Shown: one piece after another, positions 16,415-25,721 of the stretch
How the letters are laid out: the number at the start of each line of letters is the position of its first letter
Position numbering within the stretch: the first letter of the stretch is position 1
Origin: Actinomyces israelii DSM 43320
GTDB taxonomy: Bacteria > Actinomycetota > Actinomycetes > Actinomycetales > Actinomycetaceae
DNA length: 64,000 nucleotides
Reading direction: 5' to 3'
Assembly (NCBI RefSeq): GCF_000711965.1
Contig: NZ_JONS01000006.1
Coordinates: forward strand, 1 to 64,000
The notes under the pieces: generated by a model
Database searches by the model: none
Told to the model about the DNA's origin: nothing
What the model saw: the letters and a program-made list of their open reading frames with translations, nothing else
Made by a program: the position numbers and the translations under genes

Positions 16415-16875
16415 GCGAGCTCGCCTTCACCATCGCACGACTGGGCTTCCTGGTCCTGCTGTGGATCTTCGTCCTCTTCGTCGTCCGCACTCTGCGCCGC
16501 GACACCGCCGAGGTCTCGGCGCCCGCACCCCGCCGCCGCGCCAACCGCGAGAGCGGCTCGTCCGCGCCCCACGGACGTCGCCGCGGCGCCACTCGCCTCA
16601 TCATCACCGAGGGCCCGCTCGCAGGCTCCATGGTCCCCCTGACGCCGACGTCGATCACCATCGGCCGGGACCAGAACTGCACGCTCGTCCTCAACGACTC
16701 CTACGCCTCCTCCCACCACGCGCGCGTCTTCCCCAAGGACGGCTCCTGGTGGCTGGAGGACCTCAACTCCACCAACGGAACGACGCTGGCAGGCCGTGCG
16801 GTCCACGGCGCCGTCGAGTTGCCAGTCGGTGTACCAGTCCGAATCGGCCAGACCACTTTGGAGCTGCGTCCATGA
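16411..16875 (+). CDS. fhaB: FhaB: membrane-anchored FHA-domain protein
   Basis: A 154-residue protein. An N-terminal transmembrane helix (LGFLVLLWIFVLFVVRTL, residues 9-26) is followed by a short Arg-rich linker and a single FHA domain: SITIGRDQNCTLVLNDSYASSHHARVF and LEDLNSTNGTTLAGR contain the residues that hold phosphothreonine. In mycobacteria FhaB (FipA) links PknA/PknB signalling to FtsZ and FtsQ at the division septum. The gene overlaps fhaA and pstP by 4 bp each, so translation of the three is coupled. Confidence 0.95.
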   Translation: MSELAFTIARLGFLVLLWIFVLFVVRTLRRDTAEVSAPAPRRRANRESGSSAPHGRRRGATRLIITEGPLAGSMVPLTPTSITIGRDQNCTLVLNDSYASSHHARVFPKDGSWWLEDLNSTNGTTLAGRAVHGAVELPVGVPVRIGQTTLELRP

Positions 16876-18281
16876 CAATCTCACTGCGATACGCGGCGCG
16901 TAGCGACGTCGGCCTGGTGCGAGCCTCCAACCAGGACTCCGGGTACGCCGGCCCCCACCTCGTCGTCCTGTGCGACGGCATGGGCGGGCCGGCCGGCGGG
17001 GACATCGCCTCGGCCGTCGCCATTGAGCACCTCGTCCCGCTGGACGCCGACTCCCACCAGGCCGGCGAGCTCCTCGGACTGCTGCGCGAGGCCGTGCAGG
17101 AGGCGCACACCGAGCTGGTCACGCTGTCGGCCGGCAACCCCGACCTGTCGGGGCTGGGCACCACCTGCATCGCGCTCATGCGCAGCGGCAACAAGCTCGC
17201 CATGGTGCACGTGGGCGACTCGCGGGCCTACCTCCTGCGCAACGACGAGCTGACGCAGGTGACGACCGACCACACCTTCGTGGAGTACCTGGTCGAGACC
17301 GGGCGGCTGACCCGCGAGCAGGCCCGCCGCCACCCCCAGCGCTCCGTCCTGCTGCGCGTGCTCGGCGACGCCGAGGGCGACGTCCAGCTCGACGAGTCCA
17401 TACGCGAGGCGATCCCCGGCGACCGGTGGCTGCTGTGCTCGGACGGCCTGAGCGGGCCGGTCACCGGCGAGACCATCGCGGAGGTCCTCTCCAGCGTGGA
17501 GGACCCGGGCCAGGCCGCCGACCAGCTCATCGACCTGGCGCTGCGGGCCGGCGGGCCCGACAACGTCACCGCCGTCATCGTCGACGTCGTCGAGGACGAG
17601 CACCAGCCGCAGACCGACCCGCAGATGGTCGGCTCCGCCGCCAACCGCCGCGCGCACCTGAAGCAGGCCGCCTCCGGAGACTCCCCGACCTCACCGGCCT
17701 CCGCGGGGGACACCATGGTCGCCTCGACCCCGGCGGCCAAGGCCGCGGCGCTCGTGGCCAGCCTGGAGGACTCCGAGGACGGCTCGGCGTCGCCCAGCCA
17801 GGAGGAGGCCATCGCCGAGGAGGTGGTCGCCCAGAAGTCCCGGCACAAGCGGCGCCGGCTCCAGTCCCTGATCGCCTCGGCGATCCTGGTGCTGGCGCTG
17901 GGCGGAGCCGCCTTCATGGGCTACCGCTGGACGCAGACGCAGTACTACGTCACCATCGCCGACGGGAAGGTCGCCATCTACCAGGGCATCCCCCAGCAGC
18001 TCGGACCGCTCACCTTCAGCCACCTGGTGGACACCTACGACAAGCCCGCCCCCGACGACCTGGACGACCTCATGCGCGAGCGCCTGACCGAGACGGTCAG
18101 CCGGCCCTCGTTGGAGGCGGCCCGCGAGTACGTGGATGTGACCGTCGCCGCGCACGTCAGCACCCCCGCGCCTGCACCGGCCCCCACACCGACCCCGACC
18201 GCTGCACCGACCCCGACCGCCCAGCCGTCGGCGCCCCCCTCCCCCGAGGAGCAGGCGCCCCCGATCGACTCGGACCAGTGA
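16872..18281 (+). CDS. pstP: PP2C-family Ser/Thr phosphatase PstP
   Basis: A 469-residue membrane phosphatase. Residues 1-240 form the PPM/PP2C domain, with the metal-binding motifs VLCDGMGGPAGGDIAS, VHVGDSRAYLLRN, LLCSDGLSG and GGPDNVTAVIVD visible in order. A cytosolic linker with acidic residues follows, then one transmembrane helix (SLIASAILVLALGGAAFMGYR, about 335-355) and an extracytoplasmic region of about 110 residues ending in a Pro/Thr/Ala tail. PstP dephosphorylates PknA, PknB and their substrates (FhaA, PbpA and others), acting as the brake of the cell-wall kinase system. The start overlaps the end of fhaB. Confidence 0.96.
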   Translation: MTISLRYAARSDVGLVRASNQDSGYAGPHLVVLCDGMGGPAGGDIASAVAIEHLVPLDADSHQAGELLGLLREAVQEAHTELVTLSAGNPDLSGLGTTCIALMRSGNKLAMVHVGDSRAYLLRNDELTQVTTDHTFVEYLVETGRLTREQARRHPQRSVLLRVLGDAEGDVQLDESIREAIPGDRWLLCSDGLSGPVTGETIAEVLSSVEDPGQAADQLIDLALRAGGPDNVTAVIVDVVEDEHQPQTDPQMVGSAANRRAHLKQAASGDSPTSPASAGDTMVASTPAAKAAALVASLEDSEDGSASPSQEEAIAEEVVAQKSRHKRRRLQSLIASAILVLALGGAAFMGYRWTQTQYYVTIADGKVAIYQGIPQQLGPLTFSHLVDTYDKPAPDDLDDLMRERLTETVSRPSLEAAREYVDVTVAAHVSTPAPAPAPTPTPTAAPTPTAQPSAPPSPEEQAPPIDSDQ

Positions 18282-18291
18282 CGGGCGCACC

Positions 18292-20325
18292 ATGAGCAGC
18301 ACGCGCTCGGCAGCGCATCCCGCGGCAGCATCCTCGATCGCGCCCCGCCCCAGCGGCCGCGCCACCGGGCGCTGGGCCGAAGTGGGTCTTCTCGTCGTCG
18401 CCCTGGTCATCGGGCTGGGCGGCTTCGTGCTGACCGCGCTGAACCGCACCGGCTCCTCCCCGGCGCAGATTCTCCAGCTCGGCGGGGCCCTCGTGGCCGT
18501 CGCCGTCGTCGTCCACCTGTGGGTGCGGCGCACGGCGCCGTGGGCCGACCCGGTTCTCCTGCCCACCGCCGTCGCCCTCAACGGGCTCGGGCTGGCCATG
18601 ATCCAGCGGCTGGACCTGTCCTACGCGCGCCTGGGCCAGGCCCACGACTACGCCCCCAAGCAGGCCATGTGGACCGGCATCGGTGTCGCGCTGTTCTGCG
18701 CCGTGCTCGTCGTGCGCGACTACCGCCTGCTGCGCCGCTGGGACCGCTGGGCCATGTGGCTGGGCCTGGCCTTCCTCATCCTGCCCTTCATCCCCGGCCT
18801 GGGCCAGAACATCAACGGCGCCCAGATCTGGATCCGCCTGGGCCCCATGTCCTTCCAGCCCGCCGAGCTGACCAAGGTGGCGCTGGCGGTCTTCTTCGCC
18901 TCCTACCTGGTCTCCAACCGCGACAACCTGGCCCTGGCCGGGCGGCGCATCCTCTTCCTCAACCTGCCGCGCGTGCGCCACCTCGGCCCCCTCATGGTCG
19001 TGTGGGGCGTGAGCATCCTGGTGCTCGTCGCCCAGCGCGACCTGGGCTCCTCGGTCCTGCTGTTCGGCCTGTTCGTCGTCACGCTCTACGTCGCCACCGA
19101 CCGGCCGAGCTGGCTGATCCTGGGCGGCCTGCTGTTCGTGCCCGCCGCCTGGTTCGCCGCCACCCACCTCAACCACGTCCAGCAGCGCATCACGGCGTGG
19201 ATGAACGCCATGGATCCCGACGTCTACAACGCGCCCGGCGGCTCATGGCAGCTGGTGATGGGCCTGTTCGGCATGGCCTCAGGAGGGGTGCTCGGCTCGG
19301 GCTGGGGCGCCGGCTACCCGAACCTGGTCACCTTCGCTAACTCCGACTTCATCGTCGCCTCCATCGGCGAGGAGCTGGGGCTGACGGGGACCCTCGCCAT
19401 CCTCATGCTCTACCTGCTGCTCATCGAGCGCGGACTGCGCACGGCGATGAGCCTGCGCGACGGCTTCGGCAAGCTGCTCGCCGTCGGGCTGTCCTTCACG
19501 ATCGCGATCCAGGTCTTCGTCGTCGTCGGGGGCGTCACCCGCCTCATCCCGCTGACGGGCCTGACCACGCCCTTCCTCGCCTACGGCGGGTCCTCCCTGG
19601 TGGCGAACTGGATGATCCTGGCCCTGCTGGTGCGGCTGTCGGACGCCGCCAGGCGCCCGGCGACGACGGCGCCTCGCTTCGTCGACACCGCCGAGCTGCC
19701 CACCGGCATCCGCAAGCACGTGCTCGACGCCGGTGCCGACTCGGACTCGCCGGGCACCGCCCCGGAGGGCGGACCTGGCCGTTTCGCGGGCTCGGCCGAC
19801 CCCACCGGCGTCATCAGCCCCGCCGACTTCGACGACCCCGCCGAGCCCGCCGGCTTCGAGGGTTTCGACGACGACGGCCGGCCCGCCGGCCCGCCCACGC
19901 CCGTCAAGCCCGCGACCCCCGTCAGGCCCGCCGCGCCCGTGCGCCCCAGCGGCGCTCCCGGCGACGGCGGCTTCGCCGGCTCCAGCGCCCCGGGCAACGG
20001 CCCGTCCGGCTCCGGCCGCCCGGCCCGGCCCGGAGGCCCGGGGGGCTTCGCCCGACCGAACGCCTCCGGCCGCCACAGCGCCCGCAGCGCCCAGAGCACT
20101 CCCGGCGGCTTCGCCGGCCCTGTCGGCCCTGTCGGCCCCGCCGCACCCGCCAGCCCCTCGGCCGCGCCCTCGCCGCCTCACGCGGCCGGGCCCGGCTACC
20201 CCGACCCGCCCCGGAGCGCTGCGCCGGGCCGTACCGGCTCCTTCGAGCGCCCCCGCCGCCCCGGGCCCCCACCGGACGACCCCTACGCCACCACCTTCAT
20301 CGACACCGAGGAGGAGCAGCCGTGA
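18292..20325 (+). CDS. rodA: SEDS peptidoglycan polymerase (RodA/FtsW family) with long disordered tail
   Basis: A 677-residue protein. The first 450 residues are the SEDS glycosyltransferase fold with about 10-12 helices. Family motifs include GAQIWIRLGPMSFQPAELTKVALAVF, QRDLGSSVLLFGLFV (with the catalytic-site Asp), GSGWGAGYP and LTGLTTPFLAYGGSSLVANW. SEDS proteins polymerise lipid II into glycan strands, with a class B PBP (here the adjacent pbpA) as transpeptidase partner. The last 220 residues are Pro/Gly/Ala/Ser-rich, lack helices and are far longer than in most RodA proteins, so they are probably a cytosolic disordered region. The gene overlaps pbpA by 4 bp. It could be annotated ftsW, and pbpA pairing favours rodA. 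Confidence 0.93.
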   Translation: MSSTRSAAHPAAASSIAPRPSGRATGRWAEVGLLVVALVIGLGGFVLTALNRTGSSPAQILQLGGALVAVAVVVHLWVRRTAPWADPVLLPTAVALNGLGLAMIQRLDLSYARLGQAHDYAPKQAMWTGIGVALFCAVLVVRDYRLLRRWDRWAMWLGLAFLILPFIPGLGQNINGAQIWIRLGPMSFQPAELTKVALAVFFASYLVSNRDNLALAGRRILFLNLPRVRHLGPLMVVWGVSILVLVAQRDLGSSVLLFGLFVVTLYVATDRPSWLILGGLLFVPAAWFAATHLNHVQQRITAWMNAMDPDVYNAPGGSWQLVMGLFGMASGGVLGSGWGAGYPNLVTFANSDFIVASIGEELGLTGTLAILMLYLLLIERGLRTAMSLRDGFGKLLAVGLSFTIAIQVFVVVGGVTRLIPLTGLTTPFLAYGGSSLVANWMILALLVRLSDAARRPATTAPRFVDTAELPTGIRKHVLDAGADSDSPGTAPEGGPGRFAGSADPTGVISPADFDDPAEPAGFEGFDDDGRPAGPPTPVKPATPVRPAAPVRPSGAPGDGGFAGSSAPGNGPSGSGRPARPGGPGGFARPNASGRHSARSAQSTPGGFAGPVGPVGPAAPASPSAAPSPPHAAGPGYPDPPRSAAPGRTGSFERPRRPGPPPDDPYATTFIDTEEEQP

Positions 20326-21815
20326 ACCGACAGATCCACCAGGTCACCGTCCTGGTCGTCATCATGTTCCTGGCGCTGTCAGCCTCCTTGACGAGCGTGC
20401 AGGGGCTGGCGCGCCCGGCCCTGTGGGAGTCCTCCAGCGCCCAGGGCACGCTGGTGACCGACTCTCGCAACTCCCGCACGGTCTACGCGGAGTTCGGCAC
20501 CGACCGCGGCCAGATCATGGTCGGGGGGACCGCCGTGGCCGACTCGGTGAAGTCGGACGACGCCTACTCCTACCAGCGCACCTATCCCGGCGGGGAGCTC
20601 TACGGCCCCCTGACCGGCTACTTCTCCACCGTCTTCGCCTCCATGACAGGACTCGAACGCGCCGAGAACTCGGTGCTCAACGGCCAGGACCCCTCCCTGT
20701 TCTCCAGCCGCGTCAAGGCCGTCATCACCGGGGAGTCCCAGCAGGGCGGCGCCATCGAGCTGACCATCGACCCCACGGTGCAGCAGGCCGCCTGGGATGC
20801 CCTGGGGGGCCGCCGGGGGAGCGTCGTCGCGCTCAACCCGTCCACCGGCGCCATCCTCGCCATGGTCTCCTCCCCCTCCTACGACCCCACCCAGATCGCC
20901 TCCCACGACGGCGGCACCGCCCAGGCCGCGTGGGACACCCTGAACAACGACGCGGGCAAGCCCCTGGTCAACCGCGCCATCGGCGGCGACCGATACCCGC
21001 CGGGATCGACCTTCAAGATCCTCACCGTGGCCGCCGCCCTGCGCAGCGGGAAGGCTGACGCGAACACCGAGGTGGAGGCCCCCGACACCCTCACCCTGCC
21101 GGGCACGACCCACGCCCTGTCGAACTACGCCGGCGAGTCCTGCGGCAATGGGAAGGTCACCCTGTCCTACGCCTTCGCCGAGTCCTGCAACACGCCCTTC
21201 GCGCAGCTGGCCATGGACGTGGGCGACAAGGCCCTGTCCGATGAGGCCACGGCCTGGGGATTCGGGGAGTCCGAGTCCATCCCCCTGGACGTGACGCCCT
21301 CGACCTACCCCGCCACCTCCTCCGACGCCGAGACGGCCATGGCCGGGATCGGGCAGGCCTCGGTCCGGGCCACGCCGCTCATGATGGCCCAGGTCGCCGA
21401 GACCATTGCCAACGGCGGCAAGCAGATGAGGCCCTACCTCGTGTCACAGACGCTCGACCCGGACCTCAACGTGGTGAGCACCACCAGCCCGAAGGAGGCC
21501 CGCGCCCCGATCTCCTCGCAGACCGCGCAGACCCTGTCCTCCCTCATGCAGCAGGCCGTCAGCGACGGCACGGGCTCCAGCGCCCAGGTCGCCGGGGTGT
21601 CCGTCGCGGGCAAGACCGGCACGGCCGAGACCGGCTCGGACGAGGGCGGTCCCGTCACCTGGTTCGTCGGCTTCGCCGGGACGGACCTGAACAAGCCCTC
21701 GATCGCCCTGGCCGTCGTTCTCGACGGCGGGGAGCAGACGGCGGCCAACGGCACCGGCGGCTCGGTCGCCGGGCCGATCGCGGCCAGCGTCATCGATGCG
21801 GCGGTGGACCAGTGA
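20322..21815 (+). CDS. pbpA: Penicillin-binding protein PbpA (class B transpeptidase)
   Basis: A 497-residue class B PBP. A single N-terminal membrane segment (VTVLVVIMFLALSASLTSVQ) precedes a short pedestal domain, and residues 150-495 are the transpeptidase. The active-site triad of motifs is PPGSTFKILTVAAAL (SxxK), ESCNTPFAQLA (SxN) and AGKTGTAE (KTG). In mycobacteria PbpA acts in septation and polar growth and is phosphorylated by PknB, whose gene follows. The GTG start overlaps the rodA stop, and the stop overlaps the pknA start, so the polymerase, transpeptidase and kinases are made together. Confidence 0.95.
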   Translation: MNRQIHQVTVLVVIMFLALSASLTSVQGLARPALWESSSAQGTLVTDSRNSRTVYAEFGTDRGQIMVGGTAVADSVKSDDAYSYQRTYPGGELYGPLTGYFSTVFASMTGLERAENSVLNGQDPSLFSSRVKAVITGESQQGGAIELTIDPTVQQAAWDALGGRRGSVVALNPSTGAILAMVSSPSYDPTQIASHDGGTAQAAWDTLNNDAGKPLVNRAIGGDRYPPGSTFKILTVAAALRSGKADANTEVEAPDTLTLPGTTHALSNYAGESCGNGKVTLSYAFAESCNTPFAQLAMDVGDKALSDEATAWGFGESESIPLDVTPSTYPATSSDAETAMAGIGQASVRATPLMMAQVAETIANGGKQMRPYLVSQTLDPDLNVVSTTSPKEARAPISSQTAQTLSSLMQQAVSDGTGSSAQVAGVSVAGKTGTAETGSDEGGPVTWFVGFAGTDLNKPSIALAVVLDGGEQTAANGTGGSVAGPIAASVIDAAVDQ

Positions 21816-23182
21816 AGCCCGCCGTCGGGCTGGAGCTCCAGGGACGCTACCAGCTGGTCGAACGGATCGCCCTGGGAGGCATGGGGGAGGTCTGGCGCGC
21901 CACCGACCTGCGCAGCGGGCGGGCGGTCGCCGCCAAGATCCTGCGCCCCGAGCTGGCGGGCGACGAGATCTTCCTGACGCGCCTGCGGGCCGAGGCGACG
22001 AACTCCCGCGGGCTGCGCCACCCCAACCTCGCCGTCGTCCTGGACGCTGGCGAGCGCGACGGCTCGGGCTGGATCATTATGGAGCTCGTCCAGGGGCGGG
22101 CGCTGTCCGACATCATCGCCGAGAAGGGCACCCTGCCGCCCGCCCAGATCCTGCCGATCCTCGCCCAGGTCGCCCGGGCCCTCCAGGTCGTGCACGACTC
22201 CGGCGTCATCCACCGCGACGTCAAGCCCTCCAACATCCTCATCAACCGGGAGGGGCTGGCCAAGCTCACCGACTTCGGCATCTCCACCGGCGTCAACCAG
22301 CGCCCGCTGACGGCCACCGGCATGGTCATGGGCACGGCCCAGTACCTGGCCCCCGAGCAGGCCATGGGCAATATGGCCACCGCGGCCGGGGACCTGTACG
22401 CGCTGGGGATCATCGCCTACGAGGCCCTGGTCGGCCACCGGCCCTTCACGGGCACCACCCAGGTGGATATCGCCTTCGCCCACGTCAACGAGCCGGTCCC
22501 GCCCCTGCCCGCCTCGATCCCGGCCGAGGTCAGCGACGTCGTCATGGACCTGCTCGCCAAGAGGCCCGCGGACCGCCCCCGCACGGCCCGCGAGGTCGCG
22601 CGGCGCCTGGACCGCATTGTCGTCAACCTGCCCGCGGACTCATGGGACCCGCGGCAGACCCCGACCTGGGCCTCCACGGGGCGCCGCGTCGACCGCTCCC
22701 GCCCCGAGAGCGCCACGCCGACCCGCCGCGCCGCGGGCGCACCCGACTCGGGCCCCCGGTCCGCTTCTGCGCCGCGGCACCGGCGTCACGCCCGCCACGC
22801 CGGCGACGAGCACGGCGAGCCCGCCCGCCGCACCGGCAGGCGGGTCGCCTCGAGCACCCCGGCGTCCCCGGGCGCGGGAGCCCCGCGCGCGGGCGCCTCG
22901 GGCGCCCCCGGAACCTCGACCCGCGCCATCCCCGCCGCCGAGCGCACGCGCACAGCGGCGGCCAGCGCCCTCGAGATCGACCCCTGCCCAACGCGCCACG
23001 CCTCCGGGCGCGGCCTGTTCGGTCTGCCCCTGGTCCACGTCCGGCTGATCATCATTGTCGCGGTCGCTGTACTGACTCTTCTCGCCATTGCCATTACCGC
23101 GGGTACCCTTACGTCAGCACAGTCGGACACTCCCCGCGGGCAGGCCGTCGGGTCCGTCATCCCACCACAGGAGGCACTGTGA
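21812..23182 (+). CDS. pknA: Membrane Ser/Thr protein kinase PknA
   Basis: A 456-residue Hanks-type kinase. The kinase domain covers residues 1-265: Gly loop ALGGMGEVW, VAAKIL lysine, catalytic loop HRDVKPSNIL, DFGIS and the activation segment ending APEQ. A Pro/Ala/Arg-rich linker of about 140 residues follows, then one transmembrane helix (LIIIVAVAVLTLLAIAITAGTL, about 416-437), leaving a short external tail. No PASTA domains, as in mycobacterial PknA. It phosphorylates division and cell-wall proteins together with PknB. GTGA overlaps join it to pbpA and pknB. Confidence 0.94.
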   Translation: MKPAVGLELQGRYQLVERIALGGMGEVWRATDLRSGRAVAAKILRPELAGDEIFLTRLRAEATNSRGLRHPNLAVVLDAGERDGSGWIIMELVQGRALSDIIAEKGTLPPAQILPILAQVARALQVVHDSGVIHRDVKPSNILINREGLAKLTDFGISTGVNQRPLTATGMVMGTAQYLAPEQAMGNMATAAGDLYALGIIAYEALVGHRPFTGTTQVDIAFAHVNEPVPPLPASIPAEVSDVVMDLLAKRPADRPRTAREVARRLDRIVVNLPADSWDPRQTPTWASTGRRVDRSRPESATPTRRAAGAPDSGPRSASAPRHRRHARHAGDEHGEPARRTGRRVASSTPASPGAGAPRAGASGAPGTSTRAIPAAERTRTAAASALEIDPCPTRHASGRGLFGLPLVHVRLIIIVAVAVLTLLAIAITAGTLTSAQSDTPRGQAVGSVIPPQEAL

Positions 23183-25068
23183 CCGGTCAGTTCCCCCAGG
23201 TCCTCGCAGGCCGCTACGAGATCCGAGACCTCATCGGACGCGGCGGCATGGCCGAGGTGCACCTCGGCTACGACAAGCGCCTGTCACGCATTATCGCAAT
23301 CAAGTTGCTGCGCTCCGACATCGCCGGCGACCCCACCTTTCAGGCGCGCTTCCGCCGCGAGGCCCAGTCGGCCGCGGCCCTGAACCACCCGACCATCGTC
23401 GCCGTCTACGACTCCGGCGAGGAGGAGATCACTGCGCCCAACGGGGCGACCCGCTCGGTGCCCTACATCGTCATGGAGTACGTCGAGGGCCACACGGTCC
23501 GCGAGCTCCTCGGCGACGGGGACGCCGTCCCCATCCCGGAGGCGGTCGAGATCACGACGGGCGTGCTGGACGCCCTAGAGTACTCCCACCGCGCGGGCAT
23601 CGTGCACCGGGACATCAAGCCCGGTAACATCATGCTGACCTCCACCGGCGCGGTGAAGGTCATGGACTTCGGCATTGCGCGCGCCATGGAGGACTCCTCG
23701 GCGACGGTCACCCAGACGCACGCCGTCGTCGGCACCGCCCAGTACCTCTCCCCGGAGCAGGCGCGCGGCGAGGTTGTCGACGCCCGCTCCGACCTGTACT
23801 CCACCGGCTGCCTGCTCTACGAGCTGCTGACCGGACAGCCGCCCTTCACAGGGGACTCCGCGGTCGCGATCGCCTACCAGCACGTGCGCGAGATCCCCAA
23901 GCCGCCGTCGGCCCTGGCAGCGGACGTGCCCGAGTCCCTCGACCGGGTCGTCCTGAAGGCCCTGGCCAAGGCCCGCGACGACCGCTACCAGGACGCCGCC
24001 CACATGCGCAACGAGCTCCTGGCGGCGGCGCGGGGCATGGCCGTGAGCGCGCCCGCCACCGACACCTGGCAGGCCCCCGCCGCCCTGTCCTCGCCCTCGA
24101 CGACGGCGCTCTCGCCCGCTCCCGCCCCGGGGCCGCCGAGCCCCGCCCAGCCCCCGGTCAGCCCCGATCGGAGTACCGAGAACAAGCAGCCCCGCCGTCG
24201 CTGGTGGGTATGGGTGCTGCTGCTCATCCTCCTCATCCTGGTGGGCAGTCTCATCGGCCTGGCCGCCTCTGGCCTCATAGGGGGCAAGCCCAGCCCCACG
24301 CCCACACCGACGGCGACCGCCGCGACCGTGCCGGACGTGTCCGGCATGACGGAGGACGATGCCAAGAGCGCCATTGAAGGACTCGGCCTGACCTACAACA
24401 GGGGCCAGGACGTCCCCTCGGACACGGTCAAGGAGGGCCTGGCCGTCTCCTCCGACCCGGGAGCCGGCACCTCGGCCGTTCTCGGCACCGAGATCACCGT
24501 GAGCTTCTCCTCGGGCGCGGCCACGGCCGAGGTCCCCAACGTCGCCGGCATGAGCCAGTCCGAGGCCCGCAAGAAGATCGAGGAAGCGGGCCTGGCCTGG
24601 GGCGACGTCACCACCGAGGACTCCCCGAGCACGCAGGAGGGCAATGTCGTGCGCACCAACCCGGCCGCGGGCACCTCGATGTCGCGCGGGGAGACGGTAT
24701 CGATCGTCGTCTCCTCGGGGCGCACGACCGTGCCCGACGTCGTCGGGAAGAGCCAGGACGAGGCCCAGGCCGCCATTGAGGCCGCGGGCCTGACCTACAA
24801 CACGACGACGAACGACACGAAGACCACCGATTCATCGAAGAACGACCAGTACATCGTGACCGCGATCGACCCCCAGGCGGGCCAGAGCGTCAATCTGCAG
24901 TCCTCCGTCACCCTCACGGTGACGCACTACGTCTACGAGACCGCGCCGAGCCCGAGCCCGACCCCGACTCCCACTGCCACCGGCGGTGCATTGACGCCTC
25001 CCAACAAGGGTGACGACAACGGCGGCGGCAACGGTAACAAGGGCGACGGCAAGAACAACCACGGATAG
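23179..25068 (+). CDS. pknB: Ser/Thr protein kinase PknB with three PASTA domains
   Basis: A 629-residue receptor kinase. Residues 10-280 are the kinase domain: LIGRGGMAEVHLGYDKR, AIKLL lysine, catalytic loop HRDIKPGNIML, DFGIARA and PEQARG. After a Pro/Ser linker, a transmembrane helix (WVWVLLLILLILVGSLIGLAASG) leads to three extracellular PASTA modules, each starting VPDV or VPNV and ending in a short SSG/SFSSG or TVTHY strand, followed by a Gly/Asn/Lys-rich tail. PASTA domains sense muropeptides or lipid II. Mycobacterial PknB usually has four PASTA modules, so this copy is one short. Last gene of the operon, with a terminator hairpin at 25092-25126. GTG at 23179 overlaps the pknA stop. 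Confidence 0.96.
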   Translation: MTGQFPQVLAGRYEIRDLIGRGGMAEVHLGYDKRLSRIIAIKLLRSDIAGDPTFQARFRREAQSAAALNHPTIVAVYDSGEEEITAPNGATRSVPYIVMEYVEGHTVRELLGDGDAVPIPEAVEITTGVLDALEYSHRAGIVHRDIKPGNIMLTSTGAVKVMDFGIARAMEDSSATVTQTHAVVGTAQYLSPEQARGEVVDARSDLYSTGCLLYELLTGQPPFTGDSAVAIAYQHVREIPKPPSALAADVPESLDRVVLKALAKARDDRYQDAAHMRNELLAAARGMAVSAPATDTWQAPAALSSPSTTALSPAPAPGPPSPAQPPVSPDRSTENKQPRRRWWVWVLLLILLILVGSLIGLAASGLIGGKPSPTPTPTATAATVPDVSGMTEDDAKSAIEGLGLTYNRGQDVPSDTVKEGLAVSSDPGAGTSAVLGTEITVSFSSGAATAEVPNVAGMSQSEARKKIEEAGLAWGDVTTEDSPSTQEGNVVRTNPAAGTSMSRGETVSIVVSSGRTTVPDVVGKSQDEAQAAIEAAGLTYNTTTNDTKTTDSSKNDQYIVTAIDPQAGQSVNLQSSVTLTVTHYVYETAPSPSPTPTPTATGGALTPPNKGDDNGGGNGNKGDGKNNHG

Positions 25069-25091
25069 TCCGACGGGGTCGTCTTCGTGGG

Positions 25092-25126
25092 GCCGGCCGG
25101 TCACGCCCGATGCGTGACCGGCCGGC
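25092..25126 (+). terminator. Terminator hairpin after pknB
   Basis: A perfect 15-bp stem, GCCGGCCGGTCACGC (25092-25106) with its complement at 25112-25126, around a 5-base loop, 24 bases after the pknB stop. No T-run, typical of high-GC actinobacteria. Confidence 0.8.
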
Positions 25127-25168
25127 TCCGCGCCAGCAAGCCCGACCACTCCCGCTCGTCACCCCTCC

Positions 25169-25210
25169 TTTCGCCGAGATCGGTTCAGTTCCGCGCCGAG
25201 ATCGGTTCTG
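25169..25210 (+). repeat. Dispersed CGAGATCGGT repeat, locus 6 (2 units)
   Basis: TTCGCCGAGATCGGTT followed 22 bp later by CGCCGAGATCGGTT, with the spacer CAGTTCCG. The locus lies 100 bp beyond the pknB stop. Confidence 0.8.
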
Positions 25211-25370
25211 TGTATCAGGCTTCTCACGAGTCCCGTTAACCACAACGTGCGCGTCGCCGAGTACGGGCCTCTCGACTGCCCCTGATCGCGGTCGAGAGGC
25301 GGCCCTCTACGCCCTCCTCACCCCGGCACCCCGCAAGTGCAGGTCGCAGGCCGTAGCGGCGCGCGGCCCG

Positions 25371-25494
25371 GGTGTCCATCAGAATGACATTAGAGCCCCC
25401 AGGCGCCGTCCCCCTCGACGACGCCCTTGCAATGACGCGGTTCTCCGCCAGCACCTCAACGATCCGGGCAGCCAATGTCATTCTGACGGACATC
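25371..25494. mobile_element. MITE-like element, family B, complete copy
   Basis: A 124-bp element bounded by 22-bp inverted repeats. The left end, GTGTCCATCAGAATGACAT (25372-25390), is matched on the opposite strand by the right end, ATGTCATTCTGACGGACAT (25474-25492), with one difference in the core. A partial copy lies at 2106-2211. No coding capacity. Confidence 0.7.
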
Positions 25495-25640
25495 CGCGCA
25501 CCCCGACACGCCCGGCGCATCGTCACCCGACCCGGCTCTCGCCGGACAGGCCCCCACCCCGCGACCCCCACCTACGACCACGAGCCCACGCCTACGACTG
25601 AGTGAAGGGCGACGCGCCCACTCGCGGCCCCCGCCGTCGT

Positions 25641-25655
25641 CACCGAGATCGGTCC
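25641..25655 (+). repeat. Dispersed CGAGATCGGT repeat, locus 7 (single unit)
   Basis: A lone CACCGAGATCGGTCC unit, without a clear second unit at 22 bp. It lies 67 bp before the family A MITE-like element. Confidence 0.6.
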
Positions 25656-25721
25656 GCGGAGCCTGCCGGTCATCCCCGGCCGCCCCGGAGTCGGTCACGA
25701 CGACAGACCCCGGGACGCGAC

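Noticed and set aside
18160-18260. Tandem GACCCCGACC-type repeats at the end of pstP
   Set aside because: They are in frame and encode a Pro/Thr/Ala-rich extracellular tail, so coding low complexity explains them.
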